This document shows positions 28,821-37,155 of a stretch of 64,000 nt of DNA, piece after piece. A model generated the notes under the pieces. The model was not told the origin of the DNA. It worked only from the letters and a program-made list of their open reading frames with translations, and did no database searches. Both the position numbers and the translations under genes were made by a program. Source of the stretch: Methanocorpusculum sp. (GTDB taxonomy: Archaea; Halobacteriota; Methanomicrobia; Methanomicrobiales; Methanocorpusculaceae); assembly GCA_029986255.1 (NCBI GenBank), contig DALTYD010000001.1, positions 1 to 64,000 on the forward strand, given 5' to 3'. Position 1 is the first letter of the stretch, and every line of letters begins with the position of its first letter.

Positions 28821-28836
28821 ATGCGCATATGCGCAT
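28821..28836. repeat. 16-base perfect palindrome ATGCGCATATGCGCAT
   Basis: The sequence equals its own reverse complement over 16 bases. Its GC-containing core stands out in very AT-rich surroundings, about 115 bases after the srp54 stop. It could be a dimeric-regulator operator or a remnant of a mobile element end. Confidence 0.6.
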
Positions 28837-29403
28837 CGTCTCTCCTGCACAATAAGTATCAAATATGAACTCCAGTTTTTTTTCGTCAGTTCATGTTAGA
28901 AATAGATCATTCTTTTTGTCGAAATTATTTTTAATATTTCTAAATCATTTTTAGAAACTCGCTGGATGTTTTTATAATCTGTTATTTTTCTGGAAATATT
29001 TTTAGTAAATTATTCGATGTTGTACATATCATATTGTCATATTAAATTATGTCGCCATCAAAATTTTACCTACTTTAATTCATCTTTTTATTATCATTTT
29101 TGTAATTCTATATTATTGATTTATGAGTATACTTTGTATCTTTTTTATTAATTATGATGTACAATCATGTTTATGTTATGTAAAATTATATGACTTAATA
29201 TATATAAATGAAACATCTATTTTTCAAAGGATCCATGTTCCCTTTTATATCAAAACAAAATAAGTTCTAATTATCAACCATCCACATTATTATTTATCTC
29301 AAATTCTTTCTAGAATATGTTTGTTATTCTGTTATATCTGTCTGATACCAATAATTTTTTGATAAATTTTTCATTCTCTCTGAATTCTTCCTTATACATT
29401 GTT

Positions 29404-29429
29404 ATTGGGTGATAGGGGGAACACCCAAT
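29404..29429 (-). terminator. Hairpin downstream of ogg, possible terminator
   Basis: ATTGGGTG and CACCCAAT form an 8-bp stem with a 10-base loop, about 70 bases past the ogg stop. It lacks a T-tract on the ogg strand, so a processing or stability role is equally possible. Confidence 0.3.
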
Positions 29430-29499
29430 TCAAAAATAATTCTCTCACTCGCTTACTATTTTTTAATTATTAGTATTTTTATTAACTACCTACCTCCAT

Positions 29500-30339
29500 T
29501 CATGTGATGTTTTTGCGGGATGCATACAAGTACTCTTGAGCATATCCTGCAAATTTTCCAAAATGTTCGCGAGCATATGTCTCTGCTTTGGTATAAGAGA
29601 GTTTCTTTTTTCCCCCAATATATTTGTTACGTATAATTCTCTCTATCCATACGTCAACAGGTACTGCTTCTAATTTTTCAAATGCAAATAATAATACACA
29701 GTCGGCAATTTTTGGCCCAACACCTTTTAACTCACAGAGTCTCTTTTTGGCATCTTGATAGGAAAGATTGCGTATTTCTTCACTCCACTCTGGATTTTTA
29801 CATACCATTTCTGCTGCTTGGAATATGTACTCATCTCGAAATCCAACTTTGCAGGTTCGAATGTCTCTGATAGGGACCTTGCCAATTGTTTCGGGCTGTG
29901 GAAATGAGTAAAATATTTTGTTATCACATGTCAACTTTTTTCCATACTTTTCTGCGAGATTTTCTATTCGCATCTGAATAGTTGGGATACTGGAACAGCT
30001 GGAACAAATGTATGAGATAAGGCATTCCCATGGATCCTGGCGCATAATTCGCAATCCTTGGCATCGAAAGATCGCATCGTGGATCACTGGATCGCAGTCT
30101 ATGTGAGATAGAATTTTGTTTAGATTATGATCCAGCGAAAAATAGTGAATGAGCTCTCTCTCTTTCATACCCTCGTACTCGAGTCCCTCTTTTGTTTGCT
30201 GTACTTTCCAAACCATAGTATCACCATAGGGGGATGGGGAATACCATATGTCATTGTGTTTCCTCCATCGGAATGCTTGACCACAGGAAATACTTAAATC
30301 AAGATTAAACCAAAGTCCCTCAAGTGGCAATATCTGCAT
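29500..30339 (-). CDS. ogg: 8-oxoguanine DNA glycosylase (OGG1-type HhH-GPD)
   Basis: The 279-residue base-excision repair enzyme removes 8-oxoG and nicks the strand by beta-lyase chemistry. The N-terminal OGG domain contains LSISCGQAFRWRKHNDIWY. The helix-hairpin-helix is LKGVGPKIADCVLLFAFEKL, where the lysine of GPK is the catalytic nucleophile. The essential aspartate is in VPVDVWIERII. Length and order fit eukaryal-like OGG1 found in some archaea and bacteria. It lies ten bases after a small membrane-protein gene on the same strand. Confidence 0.93.
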   Translation of the reverse strand: MQILPLEGLWFNLDLSISCGQAFRWRKHNDIWYSPSPYGDTMVWKVQQTKEGLEYEGMKERELIHYFSLDHNLNKILSHIDCDPVIHDAIFRCQGLRIMRQDPWECLISYICSSCSSIPTIQMRIENLAEKYGKKLTCDNKIFYSFPQPETIGKVPIRDIRTCKVGFRDEYIFQAAEMVCKNPEWSEEIRNLSYQDAKKRLCELKGVGPKIADCVLLFAFEKLEAVPVDVWIERIIRNKYIGGKKKLSYTKAETYAREHFGKFAGYAQEYLYASRKNIT

Positions 30340-30349
30340 AAAAAAGTGC

Positions 30350-30529
30350 TTATCCTTTAATCATCAAATAGCCGAAAATAATACTTCCAATACCCGTAAT
30401 TGCCAAAGTGATACCTATTCCTCCCAGCAGAACCTGAATCAATAAAGGTAACCAGTACCCCATCAGGATGAATCCACTGATTAAAAGAATAACACCAACT
30501 AATATGGTTACAAGGCCCGTTCTATCCAT
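30350..30529 (-). CDS. Small hydrophobic membrane protein (59 residues)
   Basis: An ATG at 30529 opens a 59-codon frame. It encodes two hydrophobic helices (GLVTILVGVILLISGFILMG and VLLGGIGITLAITGIGSIIF) joined by YWLPLLIQ, ending LMIKG. It is ten bases upstream of ogg in the same direction, so the two are probably one transcript. No family is recognised. The regular two-helix pattern and clean start-stop make it a likely real gene. Confidence 0.65.
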   Translation of the reverse strand: MDRTGLVTILVGVILLISGFILMGYWLPLLIQVLLGGIGITLAITGIGSIIFGYLMIKG

Positions 30530-31633
30530 CTATATATTATCTCGTCTGTTTATACTAATAATCTTCCTTTTGTAATGTCGTCTGTGGGAATGTTTATTTA
30601 TGAGTTATGTGATGAAAAAAGTGTCTTTGGAATCCTTTGTTTGATTAGAAAATTCCCAAAAAATATCTGCGAATAATTGGTGTTTTGTTCATCGCGAGGT
30701 CAGTAAGCATTTGATGATTTTCACATACTCATTTAACCAAGCTCTCTTTCTCGGTGGGTCGATGCTTGATGTTACTGATGGGATAGTCCAACAGCATTCA
30801 TTAATGTCTGGCGTCGCTTGGAAAACCTACTACTACTGTCCCCCTTTTCTAAGTTCAGAATTGTCAGTTTGCATTTATTTTCTGTGTTTATGTCCATCAT
30901 TTTTATGTTTCTCCTATTCGTCAACCTATTCCTAGTTTATTGATTATATTGTATTGCTCTGTACTATGATGCCAAGGCGTTTAGAATCTTCTTTACATTT
31001 CAAGTGACAGATAGAACAATAGGACACATTTTAATTCGGAGATGCCGATTGACTGCAATATCTTTCTTCCCATTTTTCGCATAATTATCCACTTGGTTCT
31101 GCTCTGTGTTGATGTGTTGTATTTGGTCCTCTCCTCCTGATTGCAATTCTTGATATTCTTGTTTTGTTCTGAGATAACATCGTGTTTTATCTGAATAATT
31201 CACACAGTATTGTCCTAGAGTATTTTTAGCACCCCCTTATTATTTTCAGGGTATGTGATTATCTGCTGAGATTATACCTATAATGGTATTTTGGATCTCT
31301 AGATCGATACCTGCACTATCCACTCTCGAGTCTGATTGAATAAAAATGATAACTTTCTTTGTTTTTTGTCTTATTTGTTATATATCCTCATTTTAATGAT
31401 GCAGACCTATGCCGTTGAGCAGTGCATAGTACTAGTATCTTTCGAACTGCGTCAATGGTATGATTATGCTCATTATCCACTCTAAGTATTGAGCATATTG
31501 TTAAGACGCAATGATTTACCTAAATCCTGATGTTGATTGTTATATATTCCCAATTGTTGGGATGTTTCTCTCCTCATTTTCTGTACATGTGTCTGAATGA
31601 AGAATCTTATTTTTTTTGTTTCAAAAAAGACTG
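30530..31633. other. Long spacer, probably decayed DNA
   Basis: About 1.1 kb lacks a convincing gene. A 67-codon minus-strand frame (31000-31203) reads NGKKDIAVNRHLRIKMCPIV. It continues past its stop in a neighbouring region; it loosely resembles the zinc-ribbon start of some insertion-sequence transposases, but the match is too weak to call. A 74-codon plus frame at 30711 has no supporting features. No tRNA or 7S RNA signature was seen. Confidence 0.35.
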
Positions 31634-32215
31634 TTAGGATCGTTCTCCATAGATACGCTTGATTTCATATGCCTGAGCAGAGTTATCTTTTCTGTGGATG
31701 ATATTACCTTTTCGCAGTTTGATGCGAGTAATCCTGAACTGTTTCCCACCAACTGATGTGATATGATCAACTGTGTACATTTTCTTACCAGGCACCTGTT
31801 CATAAAGTGAGATCGTAATCGGTCCCTTGTTTAGGGAGGCATGGATGAGAACTTTGTCTAGGAGGCGAGTCCAGATAACTTCAATATCTTTTGCTAAAAG
31901 TTTAGATCTGCGAGTGTTTTCACGTTCGATTGACATGACCTCTACATCGTAGGATTTACCTCCAACTTTTGATACTAGAATGTCTCCAACAGAACAAATA
32001 TCTTCTTCCATAAGTTCAGTGGTCCCAATATATGATTTTGTTCCGTGGCTGACGATACTTTTGATGATACAGCTCTTTGGTTTTCTTCGCGTAATTCTTG
32101 TTATGTACCCACAATCAACGCAGCGGACAACGGTTAATGGTGTTTTTTTGAGAATTTCAAAGTCCGTTTCCTTGTTACAGGAGGGACAGCTAAAACTTAT
32201 CATTTCTGTATTCAT
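31634..32215 (-). CDS. HVO_0476-type zinc-finger protein
   Basis: The 193-residue protein starts with a zinc ribbon (SFSCPSCNKETDFEI and VVRCVDCGYITRI, CxxC pairs). A beta-rich basic domain follows, with EDICSVGDILVSK and a C-terminal SVGGKQFRITRIKLRKGNII. This architecture is conserved across euryarchaeota as an uncharacterised family named after a Haloferax gene. The zinc ribbon and basic OB-like part suggest RNA or DNA binding (inference). It is divergent from the DUF371 gene. Confidence 0.82.
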   Translation of the reverse strand: MNTEMISFSCPSCNKETDFEILKKTPLTVVRCVDCGYITRITRRKPKSCIIKSIVSHGTKSYIGTTELMEEDICSVGDILVSKVGGKSYDVEVMSIERENTRRSKLLAKDIEVIWTRLLDKVLIHASLNKGPITISLYEQVPGKKMYTVDHITSVGGKQFRITRIKLRKGNIIHRKDNSAQAYEIKRIYGERS

Positions 32216-32408
32216 TGTGATTGTACTTGTTTCGTTTTTAGATGATTATAAATACTCCTGAAATCCGGACGATGGAAACTCTTTTTTTTGTATTTTTTTT
32301 ATGATCTAGTCAAAACATATAAATCTCCCTTCTATGTGAATACTTAAAAGTATTCCCTCTAGAAAATATATTTGTTCTCTGACAATTAAAAATATCATAT
32401 CTAATATT

Positions 32409-32834
32409 ATGGAGTTTCTTGAAATCATTCACTGTCGTGGTCATAAGAACATTAGGGCGCGTCACAAAAGTACATTTGAGATCACAAAAGAGATTGATCT
32501 TTCCCTCAATGGTGATTGCATTATTGCGGTTGGTGCGGACCGCTGTGCTGCTGATCTCTCTTCTGAGTTTCGTGAGGCTCTTTCCCATGATGAGACCACT
32601 CTGACGACAACGCTATCTTGTGGCGATATTACTGTTATTGTTCATTCTAAAGGTTGTGTTGGTATAACTCTCACGCATAAAACTGATCTAGTCTGGAGGC
32701 GCAGCACTTTTCTCTGCCCCCGTACCGTTGCTATCTGCAGTGATTATACTGCATGGCAACTTCCTCGTGAATTGATAAAAAAGTTACAGAATGAAGAGGA
32801 AATGATTGTTACTCTTCGGGCTGAACTTCTGTGA
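32409..32834 (+). CDS. DUF371 domain-containing protein
   Basis: The 141-residue protein belongs to the archaeal DUF371 family: EIIHCRGHKNIRARHKSTFE at the start, then DCIIAVGADRCAADLS and VWRRSTFLCPRTVAI. No enzyme motif is obvious and the function is unknown. Its last 26 bases overlap the 3' end of xseB on the opposite strand. Confidence 0.85.
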   Translation: MEFLEIIHCRGHKNIRARHKSTFEITKEIDLSLNGDCIIAVGADRCAADLSSEFREALSHDETTLTTTLSCGDITVIVHSKGCVGITLTHKTDLVWRRSTFLCPRTVAICSDYTAWQLPRELIKKLQNEEEMIVTLRAELL

Positions 32835-33009
32835 TCGTTAATTCTGCTTTCTGTAAAAATTCTTCACAGTTGCGGATAAGTGCAAGTCCTTCTTGATGCA
32901 GGCGCACGGCCTCTTCAATTGGAGTATCGGGATCATCAAGTTTCTTTGCAATTTCCTTTAACTTGGTGATCATCGATTCATATGTTTGGGTATTAGGTTT
33001 CTCTGTCAT
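32809..33009 (-). CDS. xseB: Exodeoxyribonuclease VII small subunit
   Basis: The 66-residue protein has the family core YESMITKLKEIAKKLDDPDT followed by PIEEAVRLHQEGLALIRNCEE. It forms the helical small subunit of ExoVII. It overlaps the 3' end of xseA by 17 bases, a typical xseA-xseB coupling. Confidence 0.93.
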   Translation of the reverse strand: MTEKPNTQTYESMITKLKEIAKKLDDPDTPIEEAVRLHQEGLALIRNCEEFLQKAELTITEVQPEE

Positions 33010-34405
33010 AATTAATCATCTTCACAATTGAAACTGCCTTTCCATCTGAAAACTGGAGAGATAGGTGGTCACCTGTACTTATATTTTTTGCTGAACGGAC
33101 AATTGTTCTATCTTTCCAGACAATTGTATATCCGAGTTTAAGTGGTTTATAAGGATCTCGTCCAACAATGATTTCTTTTTGAGTTAGAAGTTCCAGTCGG
33201 GCGGTTGCTATCCGTGTTTGTGCTGATTTTGCAATCATTTCCCCGAGTGTTCTGCATTGTTTGCGTTCATCGATAATTTTTCGGTTGAGTGAGGTCTTGA
33301 TTCTTTCTGTAAAATCAGCTGTTTGTTGATACATTTGATCCAGTTTCCGTGTCAATCGCATCGACTCAATTCGACTAGCGAGTTCTGAAAGTGTACTTCG
33401 TTCCGTTGCAAATCTTCCCATAATTGCATCATGATTTGTCCTGCGCATCTCTTCTAGTTGGTATATCAACACCGTTCGGTCTGGTACAACTGTTTCTGCC
33501 GCTGCCGAGGGTGTTGGCATACGGCAATCTGCTGCGTAATCGGCTAGTGTTGTATCTGTTTCATGGCCAATTGCGCTAATTACTGGAATGATGGATGCTG
33601 CGATTGCTCGCACTACATCTGGATGGTTAAACTCGAATAGATCCTCAAAACTTCCTCCGCCTCGAGCGACAATGATCACATCTGCCATCTTTTGCAATGA
33701 TTGGATTGCTGCAGCTATTTGGATATGGGCACCGTCGCCCTGAACTGCTGTATGCGCAAGTAAAATTGGCAGTGGATATCTGCGTGAGATAACATTTCGG
33801 ATATCTTGTAAAACCGATCCCGTTCGCGACGTAACGACCCCAATACACGATGGGAATATTGGAGGGATTCGTCGATTGCATTCTGCACGTGGGATCACCC
33901 CCTCTACAGTAAGCTGCTTTTTCCACTCCTCTTTCTGAAGGTACAGGCCAGTTTTTCCAAATTTTTCTGGTTCAAGTTTTTTAATCACAAATTGCATTTT
34001 TCCATATGGTGAGTAGAAATTCACATAGCCTGTTGCCCGCACTAACGCTCCGTCTTTCACCTGAAATATCACTGTTTTTGCTGAATATTTCCACATGACG
34101 CAGGGAATTGTTGCCTTGTCATTTCCTTGTTCCGATAGTGAGAAATATATATGTCCCGAAGAATGGGGGCGGTATCCGGTGATCTCTCCCTGTACGCAAA
34201 CATCGGTGAGTTGTGGGATATCAATTGCATTGCAAATCCGTTTTGCCAGTTCAGATACACTCAACACTCGCGACTCAATTGGGATTTTTGGATAATTATC
34301 AGCACGTGTTGAGTTTTCTGGAATTTTTATTATGACATTTGGAATCTTTTCATCAGGTTCTCTCTCCTCAAATATTAGTTGCATTTGTTTTCCTTTTTTT
34401 GCCAT
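32993..34405 (-). CDS. xseA: Exodeoxyribonuclease VII large subunit
   Basis: The 470-residue catalytic subunit of a bacterial-type single-strand nuclease. The N-terminal OB fold is visible (VQGEITGYRPHSSGHIYFSL). The catalytic domain carries GVVTSRTGSVLQDI, VIIVARGGGSFEDLFEFN and VISAIGHETDTTLADYAAD, the hallmark ExoVII motifs. A long coiled coil (about residues 310-410) and a C-terminal strand with DPYKPLKLGYTIV follow. Length is normal. The gene is bacterial in distribution and known in only some archaea, so old transfer is likely. Confidence 0.95.
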   Translation of the reverse strand: MAKKGKQMQLIFEEREPDEKIPNVIIKIPENSTRADNYPKIPIESRVLSVSELAKRICNAIDIPQLTDVCVQGEITGYRPHSSGHIYFSLSEQGNDKATIPCVMWKYSAKTVIFQVKDGALVRATGYVNFYSPYGKMQFVIKKLEPEKFGKTGLYLQKEEWKKQLTVEGVIPRAECNRRIPPIFPSCIGVVTSRTGSVLQDIRNVISRRYPLPILLAHTAVQGDGAHIQIAAAIQSLQKMADVIIVARGGGSFEDLFEFNHPDVVRAIAASIIPVISAIGHETDTTLADYAADCRMPTPSAAAETVVPDRTVLIYQLEEMRRTNHDAIMGRFATERSTLSELASRIESMRLTRKLDQMYQQTADFTERIKTSLNRKIIDERKQCRTLGEMIAKSAQTRIATARLELLTQKEIIVGRDPYKPLKLGYTIVWKDRTIVRSAKNISTGDHLSLQFSDGKAVSIVKMINYDRET

Positions 34406-34958
34406 TATTCATTGTTTTGCATTTTGATGAAAGAAAACTATCTGATTATGAAGTTCCTACTTGTGATCCATCCAGTCTATTTTTTCAGTAGGTTTTTTTC
34501 CATAAGTAATAGTTTTTTTAATAAATTCTATGTATTTTTATTTCTTTTTTTTCGAATGTTTTTCCATATATTTGTAGATTGTCCTGCCCACTTACTTTAT
34601 TGTATTTTTGTGATTCGCAGAATCGTATGCTCAATGTCTAAATGAGAATTGAGATAGGAAAGGTAATGTCCATGTATATCTTTATGAATACGTGTTACTG
34701 ATGGTGCTCATAAGATTATCCCGTTTTGAAGCCCCATATATGGGCTTATATTATCTTTGAATCTGTCAATTTCTGTATCAGGGTGCATTTTTATTATGCG
34801 AAATCTTCCTTTGTTCTCATCAATGAGGAAGACAGATTTCCTGACTTCCGATCAATTTAAGGGTGAGAATCCATATATTAAGAAAGCGATTTGTATATGA
34901 TGATGATTACGGGTTCAGGGCACCGGAATAGATATGCCGCACCTGCAGTGTGGAATAG
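34406..34958. other. Spacer upstream of the CNNM gene
   Basis: No gene can be supported. AAGCCC and GGGCTT at 34729-34747 form a short inverted repeat. A 34-codon frame at 34796-34900 (MRNLPLFSSMRKTDF) is too short to call. Confidence 0.4.
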
Positions 34959-36239
34959 ATGATAGAATACTCGAATATTATTATTTTTGTGTTCCTTCTG
35001 ATCTTTTCTGCATTTTTTTCAGCTTCGGAGGTTGCCCTTGTTGGGATTAATCGTGCGAAAGTTCGTGTTCTTTCCGAAGAGGGAGGGGCATCAGGCAAAC
35101 GTCTTGAAAAATTGAAAAATAATCCGGATCATTTTCTGATCACAATCCTTATTGGTAACAATATTGCCAATGTTGGTGCTTCAGCAATTGCTACGGCGGT
35201 TGCGTTTGTTTTATTTGGTGATGCTGGAGTTGCCATTGCAACAGGTTTTGTGACTATTCTTCTGTTAATATTTGGAGAAATCGGACCAAAAACGTTTGCA
35301 ACCCGAAAAACTGAGATGGTTGCATTGTTTGTGGCAACTCCTATTTATTATCTAACACGTGTATTTTCTCCTATCTTCTGGGTGTATGATCGTCTTCGCC
35401 TCATTGGAAAATGTGGTGTGCTGGATGTACCAACAGTTACAGAAGAAGAGATCCGTGAATGGATCGATGTAGGAGAGATGGAAGGAGCAATTGAAGAGGA
35501 CGAAAAAGAGATGATATACTCTGTTCTTCGGTTTAATGACACTATTGCAAAGGAGATCATGACTCCTCGTCCGGATGTTGCGGTGATTGAAGATATCTCA
35601 TCTCTTGAGGATGCCGTTGTTCATTTTCGAGATACTGGTTATTCGCGTGTTCCAGTCTATCATGGTAAAATTGATAATATAGTCGGAACATTGAATATTA
35701 AAGATCTATTTAATGCCTATACTTCAGGAAATCATCGTGCTCTTGTGAAGACACTGATGTATGATGTGTACTGCGTTCCAGAGTCCAAGAAAATTGATGT
35801 TCTCTTGCGAGAATTGCAATTGCGGCGCATGCACATGGCCATTGTTCTAGATGAATTCGGCGGATTTTCTGGTGTCGTTACGTTTGAGGATATCCTTGAA
35901 GAGCTGGTTGGTGACATTATGGATGAGTCGGATACTGATGAAGTTGCTGATATCATTGAGATTGGGGATGGTCTTTACATGGTGGATGCTCAGACCCGTG
36001 TTCTTCTTCTCAACGAACACTTTGGTATCACACTTCCCGAAGATCCAGGAAACTATGAGACCATTGGTGGTCTAGTATTCTCTCGACTTGGTCATACCCC
36101 TCGACTGGGGGAATCGGTGACGATAATGGATCAGCACATTTCCATTGTTGTTACGAAGATGCGTGGGCGGCAAATCCTTAAGCTCAAATTAATTCTTCCT
36201 CAACATGAAGCCGACTGTCAAATTTTCAATTGGGAATAA
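34959..36239 (+). CDS. CNNM/hemolysin C family membrane protein with CBS pair
   Basis: The 426-residue product has a DUF21/CNNM membrane domain (about residues 1-150, with FFSASEVALVGINRAKV and LIFGEIGPKTFATRK). A CBS-domain pair follows (about 190-320, IMTPRPDVAVIEDISSLEDA) and a C-terminal CorC_HlyC domain (YMVDAQTRVLLLNEHFGI). Relatives are implicated in magnesium or cobalt efflux; the ion here is not known. Single gene. Confidence 0.9.
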   Translation: MIEYSNIIIFVFLLIFSAFFSASEVALVGINRAKVRVLSEEGGASGKRLEKLKNNPDHFLITILIGNNIANVGASAIATAVAFVLFGDAGVAIATGFVTILLLIFGEIGPKTFATRKTEMVALFVATPIYYLTRVFSPIFWVYDRLRLIGKCGVLDVPTVTEEEIREWIDVGEMEGAIEEDEKEMIYSVLRFNDTIAKEIMTPRPDVAVIEDISSLEDAVVHFRDTGYSRVPVYHGKIDNIVGTLNIKDLFNAYTSGNHRALVKTLMYDVYCVPESKKIDVLLRELQLRRMHMAIVLDEFGGFSGVVTFEDILEELVGDIMDESDTDEVADIIEIGDGLYMVDAQTRVLLLNEHFGITLPEDPGNYETIGGLVFSRLGHTPRLGESVTIMDQHISIVVTKMRGRQILKLKLILPQHEADCQIFNWE

Positions 36240-36479
36240 GGCTGGTATTTTTATTGTCACTTTGTTTTTCTGTGTCATGGCGGCAACTTTATCTCATTTT
36301 GTGCACATTAAAATAATAACGCTTTTCGTCGCGGAAGAATATGCATGCGGTTGTGCTCTTCTCTGGAAGGAGTGTAGCAAGACTGTGCCTTGCGGCTTTA
36401 TTCACAAATTTTTAAGCGTTACCTGTAGATAGCTTCCCTTTTGGGTATAGCAGAACAGTTTTCCATATTTGAGGTCTCC

Positions 36480-37127
36480 ATGTCACAGGAATATTATGAC
36501 GTTAAAACGGGAACAACCACTGTTGGTATCGTTTTCCAGGGCGGGGTTGTTCTCGCGACTGAACGACGTGCTACGATGGGTACCCTCATTGCTAGCAAGA
36601 AGGCAAAGAAAGTACATAGCATCGCAGATCACATTGGTATGACCATTGCAGGGGGTGTTGGTGATGCTCAACAACTCGTACGAATTATCAGTGTTGAGTG
36701 TAATCTCTATCAGATTCGTCGTGGAAAGGAGATAAGCGTTGGTGCAGCAGCTACTATCCTATCCAACTATCTCAACCAAAATCGTTTTTCTCCTTATTAT
36801 GTTCAACTCGTGGTTGGCGGTGTCGATACGAACGGCTCGTCCATCTACTCTGTAGATGCAGCAGGGGGTGCTACTCTTGAGGAAGACTTTGTCTCTACTG
36901 GTTCAGGCTCTCTTCCTGCTTATGGAGTCCTAGAGGACCAATTTCATTTGAACATGAATGAAGATGACTGTGTTGATCTTGCGATACGGGCTCTTCGTGC
37001 TGCCATGCGACGCGATTCTGCTTCTGGAGAGGGATACAATGTAGTGGTTATTACTCGAGATAAGTTTGCGTACATCTCGGAGGCAAAAATAGCAGAGGTG
37101 CTTTCAACATCTTCTTTTTCTACATGA
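36480..37127 (+). CDS. psmB: Proteasome subunit beta
   Basis: The 215-residue precursor is the catalytic subunit of the archaeal 20S proteasome. A short propeptide (MSQEYYDVKTG) precedes the mature N-terminal threonine in TTTVGIVFQGGVVLATERRA. The conserved Lys and the GSGSLPAYGVLE block are present. The ATG at 36480 is preceded by GAGGT and gives the expected short propeptide, so the longer open frame upstream is rejected. TTTTTAAGC near 36407 may be the TATA box. Confidence 0.96.
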   Translation: MSQEYYDVKTGTTTVGIVFQGGVVLATERRATMGTLIASKKAKKVHSIADHIGMTIAGGVGDAQQLVRIISVECNLYQIRRGKEISVGAAATILSNYLNQNRFSPYYVQLVVGGVDTNGSSIYSVDAAGGATLEEDFVSTGSGSLPAYGVLEDQFHLNMNEDDCVDLAIRALRAAMRRDSASGEGYNVVVITRDKFAYISEAKIAEVLSTSSFST

Positions 37128-37155
37128 TTTTTATACTTTTTTGGAAACGATTTCT

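Larger units (their letters stand above)
28707..29499. other. AT-rich spacer with a perfect palindrome and a hairpin
   Basis: This lies between convergent srp54 and ogg. No coding tract was found. It holds a 16-base perfect palindrome at 28821-28836 and an 8-bp hairpin at 29404-29429, both listed separately. Confidence 0.5.

Noticed and set aside
31000..31203. Possible transposase fragment
   Set aside because: The NRHLRIKMCPIV segment is only loosely like a zinc-ribbon transposase start; no terminal repeats or catalytic motif were seen.
34898..34960. Possible box C/D RNA upstream of the CNNM gene
   Set aside because: ATGATGA and AGATGATA occur, but no D boxes at proper spacing could be found.
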